DNA from: Cognatundibacterium aquatile
GTDB taxonomy: Bacteria > Pseudomonadota > Gammaproteobacteria > Burkholderiales > Burkholderiaceae_D
Reading direction: 5' to 3'
Assembly (NCBI RefSeq): GCF_014699135.1
Contig: NZ_JACOFT010000007.1
Coordinates: 62,001 to 126,000 of the forward strand
DNA: 64,000 nt
This document shows positions 53,489-62,639 of the stretch, one piece after another. The first letter of the stretch is position 1. The number at the start of each line of letters is the position of its first letter. The position numbers were made by a program, and so were the translations under genes. The notes beneath the pieces were generated by a model. It saw nothing but the letters and a program-made list of their open reading frames with translations. It searched no databases and was not told the origin of the DNA.

Positions 53489-53907
53489 ATGAACTTCAGC
53501 AGCAACAGGCAAGTTTTAAATTTGGTGTAGTTTCAGCGATTGACGAGAGCGGTGTTAAAGCGCGTGTCCGGTTCGATGATTTGGATGGTTTGGAAAGTAT
53601 GTTTCTACCGATAGCCGTTCAAAAATCGTTTAAAGATAAGAGCTACTGGATGCTCGACGTAGGGGAACATGTAGCTTGCTTGATGGATGCGAATGCGGAA
53701 AGTGGCGTCATTTTATGCTCGGTATATTCAGAGGCCGATTTGCCACCAGTCACCAACAAAGACAAGCGTCATGTGCGCTTCGATGATGGAACCACCATTG
53801 AGTATGACCGCGCCGAGCATCAGCTGACGATCCAGTGCGTAGGTAATATTGAGATCAAGGCCACAGGCAATCTGAGTTTGACCGCAGCACGAATAGATTT
53901 GAACTGA
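53485..53907 (+). CDS. Baseplate spike protein gpV-like
   Basis: 140 residues with an OB-like N-terminal fold (FKFGVVSAIDESGVKARVRF) and a beta-helix-like C-terminus (HVRFDDGTTIEYDRAEHQLT). It forms the membrane-piercing needle. It lacks its own metal-binding tip; the PAAR gene that follows should supply it. Confidence 0.9.
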   Translation: MNELQQQQASFKFGVVSAIDESGVKARVRFDDLDGLESMFLPIAVQKSFKDKSYWMLDVGEHVACLMDANAESGVILCSVYSEADLPPVTNKDKRHVRFDDGTTIEYDRAEHQLTIQCVGNIEIKATGNLSLTAARIDLN

Positions 53908-53909
53908 TT

Positions 53910-54173
53910 ATGCCAGGCATATCCCGCATTACCCAAGACACGGCCGGAGGTACTATTGTTGGCGTACTCGCGCCCAAAGTGTTCGTCAACGGTACACCGA
54001 TCGCTGTTAAAGGTGCTGCTGTTTCCGGACATGGCCCCGGCGTGCATGGCGGTCCAGTCATGGCGTCTCATTCTGTTACCGTATTTGCCCATCGTATCCC
54101 TATTTGCCGGCAAGGAGATCAAGCCAGCTGCGGTCATGCAGCGACCGGTTCAGGCAATGTATTTGCGGGCTAA
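53910..54173 (+). CDS. PAAR-domain spike tip protein
   Basis: 87 residues (MPGISRITQDTAGGTIVGVL, then GHGPGVHGGPVM, CRQGDQASCGH). The His/Cys pattern and length fit a PAAR tip that binds zinc or iron and sharpens the spike. A 57-base gap follows. Confidence 0.9.
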   Translation: MPGISRITQDTAGGTIVGVLAPKVFVNGTPIAVKGAAVSGHGPGVHGGPVMASHSVTVFAHRIPICRQGDQASCGHAATGSGNVFAG

Positions 54174-54230
54174 AACAATTCTTCAACTGCTTTAATATCG
54201 CTTATCCGACATTCTTGGCACGATGGTGCC

Positions 54231-54590
54231 ATGACTCCACTCACTCAAATCTCTGCTTCCCATTGGCAACTGGCGCTTAATCGACCAGGTAACGTCGTTA
54301 CAGATGCAGACGATATTTCCCAATGCATTCAAGTCATTCTGACGACGCCGAAAGGATCAGATCCACTCCGGCCGGAGTTTGCATGTGATCTCTGGCGCTA
54401 TATCGATGCCCCTATTTCTCAAGCGATACCGCATATTGTGCGTGAAGCATGGGATGCAATAGAAACGTTTGAGCCGCGCATTAATTTGATCAGTATTTCG
54501 CCTCGATCAGGATCTGAGCCAGGGCATATCATTTTGCGAATTGTCTGGGAAATCGCTGGCCAGAAAAACCAGACAGAGGTCACGATATGA
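54231..54590 (+). CDS. Baseplate wedge protein gpW (gp25-like)
   Basis: 119 residues: DADDISQCIQVILTTPKGSD with PLRPEFACDLWRYIDAPI. This is the gp25/gpW lysozyme-like wedge family of contractile tails. It overlaps the gpJ gene by four bases. No strong ribosome site precedes its ATG. Confidence 0.92.
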   Translation: MTPLTQISASHWQLALNRPGNVVTDADDISQCIQVILTTPKGSDPLRPEFACDLWRYIDAPISQAIPHIVREAWDAIETFEPRINLISISPRSGSEPGHIILRIVWEIAGQKNQTEVTI

Positions 54591-55708
54591 GTTTACTACC
54601 TTTAACCGGACTGGCTGATCCTGAATTTGTTACCCGCGATCCGCAACAAGTGATTGAAGAAATGATCGCGCAGTTTGAGACGCTAACAGATCGCACCTTG
54701 TACCCAGCTCAGGTAGAGCGGCTACTGATTAACTTGACCGCCTATCGTGAAAGCATGACACGCGAAGCGATTCAGGATGCAGGCAAGCAGAATCTGGTGT
54801 CTTTTGCCCGCGCACCTTATCTGGATTACCTCGGTGAATACCTTGGCTGTCGTCGTTTGGCTGGAGGAAAGCCCCGTACATTGCTCCGCTTTAATTTTGC
54901 GAGTCCATTAATCGACAAGATTGTGATTCCGGCTGGTACACGCGCACAGGATGCCGGAGCTGCATTTACCTTTGCCACCATGACCGATGCCACGGCACTA
55001 GCTGGCTCAATGAGTGTTGAAGTCTGGGCATCTGCATTGAGTTCTGGCACTCGTGCGAATGGTCTGACTAATAATCAGATTTCTGTTTTGCTCGATAGCT
55101 TTGGTGTAGCGGCAACCGTACAGAACGTCAGTGCCAGTTATGGTGGATCTGTCGATGAAGACGATGAACGATTCAGAAACAGAGTTCGCCTGGCTGCAGA
55201 GCGTCCAGCTTGCGGAACGTTAGCCGCATATCGCTACCATGCTTTATCGGCGCATTCAGAGTTGCTCGATGTCGGTATCAGCTCCGATCGTCCGGGCGCG
55301 GTTCGCGTATCCGCTATGACAGATGCCGGGGCACCTGACAGCGCCTTGTTAGATATTTTGCGGACGCAATTAAATCGAGAAGACATCCGTCCAGCGACAG
55401 ATGAGGTCGTTGTGATTGCGGCGACTCCAGTCGTTTTTCAGATTGAAGCACGTTTGACGCTATACAGTGGCTCATCCTTTGCCGATGCGCAACGACAAGC
55501 ACAGGAACGTCTCGAAAACTGGGTAGCACAACTACGTCGCCGCCTTGGTCGTGATGTCGTGCCGTCGCAGATCATTGAATTATTGCAGAGTGTTCAGGGT
55601 GTTTACAAAGTCGAGTTGCTATCTCCGTCTTTGCAAACTCTGGGTGCTCATCAGTGGGCGGACTGTTCAACCATCAGCGTAGTGATTGCGGGGATGGCAG
55701 ATGGCTAA
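54587..55708 (+). CDS. Baseplate protein gpJ-like
   Basis: 373 residues with the gpJ/gp47 pattern (LVSFARAPYLDYLGEYLGCR, DEDDERFRNRVRLAAERPAC, GTLAAYRYHALSAHSELLD). It is part of the wedge that holds the fibre-bearing rim. The length matches the family. Overlaps the next gene by eight bases. Confidence 0.93.
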   Translation: MSLLPLTGLADPEFVTRDPQQVIEEMIAQFETLTDRTLYPAQVERLLINLTAYRESMTREAIQDAGKQNLVSFARAPYLDYLGEYLGCRRLAGGKPRTLLRFNFASPLIDKIVIPAGTRAQDAGAAFTFATMTDATALAGSMSVEVWASALSSGTRANGLTNNQISVLLDSFGVAATVQNVSASYGGSVDEDDERFRNRVRLAAERPACGTLAAYRYHALSAHSELLDVGISSDRPGAVRVSAMTDAGAPDSALLDILRTQLNREDIRPATDEVVVIAATPVVFQIEARLTLYSGSSFADAQRQAQERLENWVAQLRRRLGRDVVPSQIIELLQSVQGVYKVELLSPSLQTLGAHQWADCSTISVVIAGMADG

Positions 55709-56918
55709 CGTCCTGATTCAACCTTCGCTGGCAACAGATCCAAATGTGACCGCATTGGCAAAGCTGGCTGAGCGTATTACTTACCTGGACGTTGATACTG
55801 TCATTGCGCATGATGTGCGGAATGTGCCGGCATCGGTGTTGCCACATTTAGCCGACCAGTTTCATATCCGTCATACGGTCGCCTGGCAGCATGCCAACAC
55901 TACGGCCGAGCAACGTTCGTTGATCAGAACCAGCTTATTGCGTCATCAATTGAAAGGCACATTGGCTGGCTTTCGTTTAGCAGCGAAAGACGCAGGTGCT
56001 GAATTGATCGGGGCAATCACGCCACCTGCAAAACTGTTTGCAGCACCAGCGCAGACCGTGGCTGAACGTAATGAATTTGTGAGTCGTTACCCGCAGTTGC
56101 GCTTGTATCGACACCGTGTCGTCGGACAACGTCAGGGTGGGATGCTGTCCGGGGCTTTTCTTGGGCGAACCTTCCCATTGATCAGCGATGCGTTGTTACG
56201 GGTAGTGCCCCGTGCATATCTCTGGGTTAACGGACAGGAAACAGAATTGAGTGTTGTAGAGCGTAAAACGACTACCGCCACCCATGTGGCCACTACCGTG
56301 ACGGAAATACGCGCAGAAGGAAAAGGAGGAAGACATTCGTTTTGCAACCATTTCCCACATCATTTAGCGAAGTCAGACGCTGGCAAGCGTATTTACTCTC
56401 TTCAGCTTACTGAAACCTATCAGGACAGTAGCGAAACGGTGCAACGTAGCGTGGTACAGCCTGGGTTGAGTGTATTGGAGACACAGTACGATCAGGTAGC
56501 GATGCCAGGGAATGCGTCAGGACTATTTGCTGGACAAGTCTTGCATGGACAGATGCAAGTATCAACGGCGCGTGACCGCTTATTTCAGCGCTTATATCTT
56601 TTCTCGCCAGATGTCGCTGTCGGACGCCGTGCGGTCGGCTTGCATTTGAATCAGGGGCGCTTATCGATGCCACCTTTTCATGCAGAGTTGGCCGTCAAAA
56701 TAGTTGGCAACATCCAGCCGACAGCTGTATGGCGCTTTACACATGGCCATCTGGTTCAACAACCGCAAACAAACTTAAATGACTGTCTGGAATCAATGCG
56801 CGACGTTGCACGTGCGGCCGACAGAATCTGTCTCGATACATCAATTAATCGCCCGGCCACAGCCGGTGAACAAAACACCGCTGGCGTACTGTGCGCTGGT
56901 GCTTGGACCATCAATTAG
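55701..56918 (+). CDS. Tail protein I, long C-terminal extension
   Basis: 405 residues from the ATG at 55701. The first 190 match P2 gpI (PHLADQFHIRHTVAWQHANT, LIRTSLLRHQLKGTLAGFRL). The remaining 215 or so are an added domain (QETELSVVERKTTTATHVAT). P2 gpI is about 175 residues, so this is a fusion or an extended type that probably carries the fibre attachment. Confidence 0.85.
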   Translation: MANVLIQPSLATDPNVTALAKLAERITYLDVDTVIAHDVRNVPASVLPHLADQFHIRHTVAWQHANTTAEQRSLIRTSLLRHQLKGTLAGFRLAAKDAGAELIGAITPPAKLFAAPAQTVAERNEFVSRYPQLRLYRHRVVGQRQGGMLSGAFLGRTFPLISDALLRVVPRAYLWVNGQETELSVVERKTTTATHVATTVTEIRAEGKGGRHSFCNHFPHHLAKSDAGKRIYSLQLTETYQDSSETVQRSVVQPGLSVLETQYDQVAMPGNASGLFAGQVLHGQMQVSTARDRLFQRLYLFSPDVAVGRRAVGLHLNQGRLSMPPFHAELAVKIVGNIQPTAVWRFTHGHLVQQPQTNLNDCLESMRDVARAADRICLDTSINRPATAGEQNTAGVLCAGAWTIN

Positions 56919-56926
56919 GAGAACCT

Positions 56927-59095
56927 ATGGAAAAGCAAGTCGTCTTTCGTGACCGTCAGGAGCTGCAGAGCGCAGACCTGAATAACATCCAGTCATACTC
57001 TGCAGTTACTTTGCAGCATTTGAGGCAAGATGCAATCTCAAATGCACTGCATTTCACTGGTGGCCTGGTCTCGCCAGTCAGTGCAACTGAAATTACGGTT
57101 GATGCTCTTCGGTTTTATAACGATGGAAAAGTCTACGTATCGGAACAGGTGCAAACACTGAATCTGTTTCAATATCTGCCGCTGGTGACGAAGAAATGCG
57201 TTGCAGTCGTTCTGTGGGGAAAAGAGACCGATACCCAAGTTGAGCCTCGCGATTTCCTCACCGACCTGACGACAGGTGCGACACAGCCACAAGCTGTTCC
57301 GATGCAGCGTTTGAACGCATGCAACATTAACTTGCTGCCTGGTTCTGAATCAGTCGATCCGCAGCCGCCTGTCATACAAACCAATACATTGGCGATCGCC
57401 TATATTTATTTGACGGCCACCGGTATCGAACGTATCGAGATGATTGTGCGGGCCCGTCTGCCAAATGTGCGTGATCACGAAGGACGTTTGTTTGAACAGG
57501 AAGCCTGGCGCAATTTGGCCGAGCCGCGCATTGCTTCTATTGCGACCGATCTGTCTGCACTGGCAAACAAAACCAGCGATCTGGCCAAGCGCGCCAATGT
57601 CATCGAGCTGGCTAACGATATTGCCCGGGTTAAAGCCAAACTCAACTTGCCGAGCGCGTATGCAAGTTATGAGGCTGATTACTTCGGGGACATCAGTAAG
57701 ACTGATGATCAAGGTGCCGGTTATAGCTCCCAAATTAAGAATGGTCTGATCTTTCCTTTGTCAGCACAAGCGCAGGCAGCGCTGTCCTTATTCAATCCTT
57801 ACGATGTCGCGATCGCACGCAGCGCGACAGACTTGATCCTGCCTGCTTATGAATCGAAAGCACGCATTCAGACTACTGGCTATTCGGGTGACATTTCAAT
57901 CAGCCAGTATCAGGTGCAAAGTCAGGTACTCCGTGAATATACGACCACGGTCTGGGACTACCATTACGGCTACAACTACAACTATTACGGTGGTTGGTAT
58001 AACAGTTGGTACTGGAATTATTATGGTGCCGGATATGGCTGGTCTGGCTACTATGGCTATTACACCAGTCACACAGAAACCACATACCAGCTCGATACAG
58101 TCACAACCAGCTATAACGGAGCAATCATTGGCCAGACGCTCCTGGTCTCAAATGCAATGTGGCTGACTAAAATCGGCCTTCAATTCACTCAGGTGGGCGC
58201 AACTGGGGATGTTGTTGTGGTGGTCACTGAAACGGATGGTGGTAAGCCTGTACTCGGAAAGACGGTTACCAAAGTGAATGTTGCCCGTGGTGACCTTAAA
58301 AAATATCCGACAGAAACTGGAATTGCGGTGCCACCAGTGTTGCTGGAAGCTGGCAAACGCTACGCTATCGTCATCATTACGCAAGGCGATCATCGTGTGG
58401 CCACCGTGTCGGGCAATAACTACACTCAGGGAACATTGTTCTTCGGTACCGATGGCGACTACTTCAGCGGTGATCTGACAAAAGATCTGATGTTCACACT
58501 GTATGCGGCTCAGTTTCAGCAACCACGTGTTGAGGTGATGCTGAATCCTATTTCATTGGCTGGCGGTATTTCTGACCTTTCTATTTCTGCACCACAGGTT
58601 GTACCGAAAGGTTGTGAGCTGACGTATGAAATTCAGGTCGGTGGTAAATGGTACAAACTCGGAGATCCTATTAACCGTCTGGCCAACACTCCCGACATCG
58701 TTCCGTTGCGTGCTGTGATGGTCGGTACCAGTGATCTGGCTCCGGCATTCCAATTGGCAAATAACGCATTAACTGCCAGTCGCGCCGGGATAGGATTTAC
58801 TCACTGGTCTAAATTACGCAACCTGGCAGCAGCGACGAGCAGCGTTCAGGTGCAGGTTGTTGTTGCTCAGTGGGATCAGGCCAATCACACACTCGCTTGC
58901 ACACTGAAGTCCGGTGGCTCATCTCTCACACCAGTAACGACCATCGTCAAAGATGAACCAGATGGCCAGGCAAAACGCTTTATCTACACGTTCACACCAG
59001 CAGGCGTGACAAATTACCAGATAAAACTGGTCGGTGGCCGCAATGCCGCGTCAGCGCCGTTTGTTGTTGTCGAGCGTACCGATATCGCCAGCTAA
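56927..59095 (+). CDS. Large tail/baseplate-associated protein with Tyr-rich segment (DUF4815-like)
   Basis: 722 residues from the ATG at 56927, with TTAGGAG upstream. The N-terminal 230 residues (QVVFRDRQELQSADLNNIQS) resemble DUF4815-like virion proteins. Residues about 345-379 are extremely aromatic: 15 Tyr and 4 Trp in 35, with Gly, Asn and Ser between. Beta-rich domains follow to the end. It is probably a structural part of the fibre network. The Tyr-rich segment resembles no phage motif I know. Confidence 0.75.
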   Translation: MEKQVVFRDRQELQSADLNNIQSYSAVTLQHLRQDAISNALHFTGGLVSPVSATEITVDALRFYNDGKVYVSEQVQTLNLFQYLPLVTKKCVAVVLWGKETDTQVEPRDFLTDLTTGATQPQAVPMQRLNACNINLLPGSESVDPQPPVIQTNTLAIAYIYLTATGIERIEMIVRARLPNVRDHEGRLFEQEAWRNLAEPRIASIATDLSALANKTSDLAKRANVIELANDIARVKAKLNLPSAYASYEADYFGDISKTDDQGAGYSSQIKNGLIFPLSAQAQAALSLFNPYDVAIARSATDLILPAYESKARIQTTGYSGDISISQYQVQSQVLREYTTTVWDYHYGYNYNYYGGWYNSWYWNYYGAGYGWSGYYGYYTSHTETTYQLDTVTTSYNGAIIGQTLLVSNAMWLTKIGLQFTQVGATGDVVVVVTETDGGKPVLGKTVTKVNVARGDLKKYPTETGIAVPPVLLEAGKRYAIVIITQGDHRVATVSGNNYTQGTLFFGTDGDYFSGDLTKDLMFTLYAAQFQQPRVEVMLNPISLAGGISDLSISAPQVVPKGCELTYEIQVGGKWYKLGDPINRLANTPDIVPLRAVMVGTSDLAPAFQLANNALTASRAGIGFTHWSKLRNLAAATSSVQVQVVVAQWDQANHTLACTLKSGGSSLTPVTTIVKDEPDGQAKRFIYTFTPAGVTNYQIKLVGGRNAASAPFVVVERTDIAS

Positions 59096-59117
59096 TTCAT
59101 TGATAGGGAGCTTTGTA

Positions 59118-59279
59118 ATGAACTTGAAAAAAATTGAAGATGATCAGCAGTACCAGGTGCAGTTGAAAGAACGCGTCGAGCTGTTTGGTCAAGTAATGTA
59201 CCCAGGACACGACGTTGTATTGCGTGGTGACGTACTAAAAACGGTTTTGGACAAGGTAAGCGATGCCAAACCGGTTTGA
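59118..59279 (+). CDS. Small hypothetical tail-region protein
   Basis: 53 residues (MNLKKIEDDQQYQVQLKERV) with GGGAG before the ATG at 59118. It resembles short beta-rich proteins between baseplate and fibre genes and overlaps the next gene by 17 bases. Function unknown. Confidence 0.65.
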   Translation: MNLKKIEDDQQYQVQLKERVELFGQVMYPGHDVVLRGDVLKTVLDKVSDAKPV

Positions 59280-59946
59280 TAAATACCGCATGAGGGATGG
59301 AATGACGCTGCTGTCCGAGCGTTATTTCAATCCCATCTGGCAAGATCTTGACTTGCGGCTAGCGTCGATCGAAGAGTTACGCGTCACGTGGGAAGAAGTT
59401 GTACGGACGGTGACTGATTTTGGCTTGGTGCGCATGAATGAAGTATTGGCCCCCGCTTTTGATCAGATGAACCAGAACCTCGACAGCGCGGCGAGCAAAT
59501 TACTTGAGATCGAGAACAAGCGTCAGGCAGCGATCGCCGCCATTACGACACTGCAAAATGCCATTGCGAGCTACCAGGGCGATGCGGAAACCCATATCGC
59601 CGATTGGAAAGCAGCTACGTTGGCCAGCTTTGATGTCTGGAAAAGTGCTACATGGGCTGATTTACACGCATGGGAAGCAGAAATGCAGGCATGGAAAGCG
59701 AATCTGCAAAGTGATTTTCTGCAGAACGTGTCCAAGCCTGCCTCTATGGGAATGTTGTATGACGCTCAGGGACGTGCTCAGACCATCACTGAGACCGTCG
59801 CCGGCAGTCAGCGTACAACGACCATCAGCTACAACCTGGACGGAACGGTGGCTAGTGTTGTAATTACTTATGCTGGCGTGACGCGAACCGAAACCTATAA
59901 CTATACGAGCGGCCGCCTGACAGGCATGACCGCAACAGAGGTGTAA
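59263..59946 (+). CDS. Tail protein with coiled coil and YD-type C-terminus
   Basis: 227 residues. The N-terminal helix-rich half has a long coiled coil (about 70-110, DSAASKLLEIENKRQAAIAA). The last 65 residues have RHS/YD-like repeats (YDAQGRAQTITETV, YNLDGTVASVVI, YNYTSGRLTGM). This suggests a fibre or adaptor with a beta-strand tip. Two bases separate it from the receptor-binding candidate. Confidence 0.72.
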   Translation: MPNRFDKYRMRDGMTLLSERYFNPIWQDLDLRLASIEELRVTWEEVVRTVTDFGLVRMNEVLAPAFDQMNQNLDSAASKLLEIENKRQAAIAAITTLQNAIASYQGDAETHIADWKAATLASFDVWKSATWADLHAWEAEMQAWKANLQSDFLQNVSKPASMGMLYDAQGRAQTITETVAGSQRTTTISYNLDGTVASVVITYAGVTRTETYNYTSGRLTGMTATEV

Positions 59947-59948
59947 TC

Positions 59949-61475
59949 ATGTCATTTGACCCTATTACCTATGCGGTGGCGCGTGAGTCAAAGCCGCCAG
60001 CGGGCTGCGTATTGCCTAGCTTTGCGGTTGATCCTGCAATTCTGCAACAGGGTTGGAGCCACCTTGATGGCTCTTTAATATCGCGTGCGCAGCATCCTGA
60101 TGCTATTTCCATTATTGGGGATGCACGATTTTTCGACAGTACACCAACTGTGGTCGAAACGGTCTTAACCATGCGTGCCGGCGTGACATCGATGTCTGCC
60201 GGCAAGCAAGTCGCTGTTGGTGATACGTTTGTATTCATGCCAAGTCAAAACGGTGCATCGTCGATTTCTGGTCTGCGCTTATGGCGCTCAACGGATGCAG
60301 GAGCGAATTGGGCACCTTATGACTTGAGTGCAATGCCTTACGGTTCTACCAACTTTACGGTTGAACATCTGGAATGGTTTGGCGGCAATCGCTTGCTGCT
60401 TGTTATACGCGGTAATGACGCCGCGCAGATTAACTATTCGGTCGTATTTTCTAATGATCTGGGACAAACCTGGAGCACACCAAAACAACTGGCCAACGTT
60501 ACCGCTGGAGCACTGAACCTTTTATCTGTATCGGCTGACGCTGAAATGAGCAGTAGCGGTGCCGGATATTATTATTTCAGCTTTTATTTTGGCGAGACTA
60601 ACCCGTTTTCAAGCTACATCGTCGCATTCAATACCGCCAGTAATATGGCTTACAGTTTTACTGTTAACAGCGATGGCACCAGCGATTCACAATGCCGCCT
60701 GTTGGGTGGACGGGTAATTTCCGCTGGTAACAGCGAGTTGCACTTCGCCGCTTACGCTGCTGGTTCATGGGCGATTAGAAAGCTCAACTTCAGTGGGACA
60801 GCATTTTCAGGACTCACCAATTCTCAGATACCTTACTCGACGAACTATGTCGGCACGTCAACAACCTCGGTTTCATCTGGACGGCAGTACCTTACCTCGG
60901 CAGCTGGTAACTATTACCTCAATCGGGGAGGCGCAACTTACAAGTTACCAGCTGGATGGTCAGGAACACCGCAAATAGTGCATGTTGGTCTTGATAATAC
61001 CGGTATTCGCTTGCTGACAAATACGCTGTCAAACCCAGTGACAGGCCAACGTTTTGATTTAACCACAGGTTTAAAAAGCTCAGTCGGTGGCATGAATGCA
61101 GGATCGATGAAAGTTGGATCAATCTACGGCATTGCTAACGTTGCCATGTCAGAAGCAATCGTTGTTGATCGCATTCCGTCGAGCGATCGGCATTTTGCTT
61201 ATCCATCAGGTGGTGGTGCGCTGGTAGTCCGTACAACGCGCTGCGCTGACAATTTTGTAGGTGGTCTCTCCAACTCTTCCGATGCCCCCCGTTTTCTTTC
61301 GTATACCACGGCGCATATCAATTGGTACAACGCAAATACCGGCTCCTATAAGACCGTTAACTTTGTCCAAGGAGTACCGAACAAGTTACAGGTCAATAGT
61401 TATGTCTTCGCCAATGACTATAGTAACTACCTGCAGCTCCCTTATCTTCCCGGCCTCGTGTGCCGTCTTAAATAA
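59949..61475 (+). CDS. Candidate receptor-binding tail protein with Asp-box repeats
   Basis: 508 residues. Two clear Asp-boxes, STDAGANW and SNDLGQTW, mark a sialidase-type beta-propeller, and the rest is Ser/Gly/Thr-rich beta sequence. No sialidase catalytic Arg triad is obvious, so it more likely binds host surface sugars than cuts them. It is followed by a putative chaperone, as tail fibre genes usually are. Confidence 0.75.
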   Translation: MSFDPITYAVARESKPPAGCVLPSFAVDPAILQQGWSHLDGSLISRAQHPDAISIIGDARFFDSTPTVVETVLTMRAGVTSMSAGKQVAVGDTFVFMPSQNGASSISGLRLWRSTDAGANWAPYDLSAMPYGSTNFTVEHLEWFGGNRLLLVIRGNDAAQINYSVVFSNDLGQTWSTPKQLANVTAGALNLLSVSADAEMSSSGAGYYYFSFYFGETNPFSSYIVAFNTASNMAYSFTVNSDGTSDSQCRLLGGRVISAGNSELHFAAYAAGSWAIRKLNFSGTAFSGLTNSQIPYSTNYVGTSTTSVSSGRQYLTSAAGNYYLNRGGATYKLPAGWSGTPQIVHVGLDNTGIRLLTNTLSNPVTGQRFDLTTGLKSSVGGMNAGSMKVGSIYGIANVAMSEAIVVDRIPSSDRHFAYPSGGGALVVRTTRCADNFVGGLSNSSDAPRFLSYTTAHINWYNANTGSYKTVNFVQGVPNKLQVNSYVFANDYSNYLQLPYLPGLVCRLK

Positions 61476-61484
61476 GGACACACA

Positions 61485-62054
61485 ATGATCACTCTTTATC
61501 AAATAGGCCGAGCCGGTTACTGGACTGGCCATACCCAAGTCGTAGAGGACGATGCAACTGTTGCTTCTGGTTGGACAGCTAGCCCGATACCCGAAACTGT
61601 CCAGGACGGAGAATATGTACGAATGACGTTGGCTGGATGGACGGTGTGCAGCGAACCAATGCCGGCAGCAGTCAACGAGGTCGCGCCTGCAGTACGTCCA
61701 CTGCTGGCTATCACAGCAATTACTGCTGACGCAGACCATGCCAACCAGGTGATTATCGATGGCGTGAATGACGTTACCTGCACAGTCGGGACGGTGCTGA
61801 CTTTTAATGCAGAGCTTCGTGATAGCAACGGCGGTGTGATACCAAGGTCAGATAGCTTCAGAATGCCCCTACGATCAAGGGACGGAAGAGAAAAGGTATT
61901 GCTGGCCGTAATGCAAGGCGGACATATTAAGATCGTTGCACCAATGCGGGAATCCGGAATATGGTCAGTCACACAGGAAACGGTAAATGAAAGCCTGCCA
62001 GTTGAGCATCAGATGACATTCGCCGGTGCCCAAGTCTATGTAGTCGAGGCCTGA
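61485..62054 (+). CDS. Putative fibre-associated or assembly protein
   Basis: 189 residues (MITLYQIGRAGYWTGHTQVV, then TASPIPETVQDGEYVRMTLA). The N-terminal part (about 1-70) resembles the opening of tail-fibre assembly proteins; the rest is a beta-rich domain (GVNDVTCTVGTVLTFNAELR). It is the last phage gene and is followed by a strong terminator. The role is inferred from position. Confidence 0.65.
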   Translation: MITLYQIGRAGYWTGHTQVVEDDATVASGWTASPIPETVQDGEYVRMTLAGWTVCSEPMPAAVNEVAPAVRPLLAITAITADADHANQVIIDGVNDVTCTVGTVLTFNAELRDSNGGVIPRSDSFRMPLRSRDGREKVLLAVMQGGHIKIVAPMRESGIWSVTQETVNESLPVEHQMTFAGAQVYVVEA

Positions 62055-62077
62055 CGATCAGTTTGAAGCACTAAAAG

Positions 62078-62109
62078 ATAAGGGGCTTGTTCAGCCCCTT
62101 ATTATTTTG
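62078..62109 (+). terminator. Terminator of the late operon
   Basis: AAGGGGCT (62080-62087), TGTTC, AGCCCCTT (62093-62100), then ATTATTTT. It lies 25 bases after the last late gene. Confidence 0.85.
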
Positions 62110-62153
62110 CTAGGTGTAATTAAGTTTCCAACAGCGTAAAATCAGCAAAACCC

Positions 62154-62196
62154 ATTTATCTCACTATTCCGGCCGAATTTATCTCGCGCCGCTTCA
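62154..62196 (-). other. Right phage end with transposase-site repeats
   Basis: Read on the minus strand it begins TGAAGCGG at 62196. GAGATAAAT lies at 62185-62177 and again at 62162-62154, 23 bases apart. This mirrors the left end, where the first site also starts 11 bases from the TG. Confidence 0.7.
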
Positions 62197-62202
62197 GTTG
62201 TC
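62197..62202. repeat. Target-site duplication, right copy
   Basis: GTTGTC directly after the phage CA end, identical to 22802-22807. Confidence 0.75.
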
Positions 62203-62544
<342 letters not shown>

Positions 62545-62583
62545 CGCAATACCTTCTGGTCTGATATTGCGACCTCTGCCCCC

Positions 62584-62616
62584 AAAAAAAAGCCCGGTCA
62601 TTAACTTGACCGGGCT
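62584..62616 (-). terminator. Terminator for the S41 peptidase gene
   Basis: AGCCCGGTCA and TGACCGGGCT form a perfect 10-base stem with loop TTAACT. On the minus strand a T7 run follows (A7 at 62584-62590). It ends 24 bases beyond the peptidase stop. Confidence 0.9.
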
Positions 62617-62639
62617 TGATGCTTTGAATGACAGCGGGT

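Larger units (their letters stand above)
22808..62196. mobile_element. BcepMu-like transposable prophage, 39,389 bp
   Basis: Bounded by TG (22808) and CA (62196) and a 6-bp duplication GTTGTC. Each end carries two copies of a GAGATAAAT-like site 23 bases apart, beginning 11 bases from the terminus, in opposite orientation at the two ends. Gene content covers early transposition and control genes on the minus strand (22.95-30.8 kb, 31.2 kb), the repressor and an accessory island on plus, then lysis, packaging, head, contractile tail and fibre genes on plus. The divergent early and late blocks match BcepMu rather than Mu. No essential module looks broken. Confidence 0.93.

Noticed and set aside
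22808-62196. Prophage integrated by a tyrosine integrase at a tRNA
   Set aside because: No tyrosine or serine integrase gene and no tRNA at either end; a DDE transposase and TG/CA ends with target duplication are present instead.
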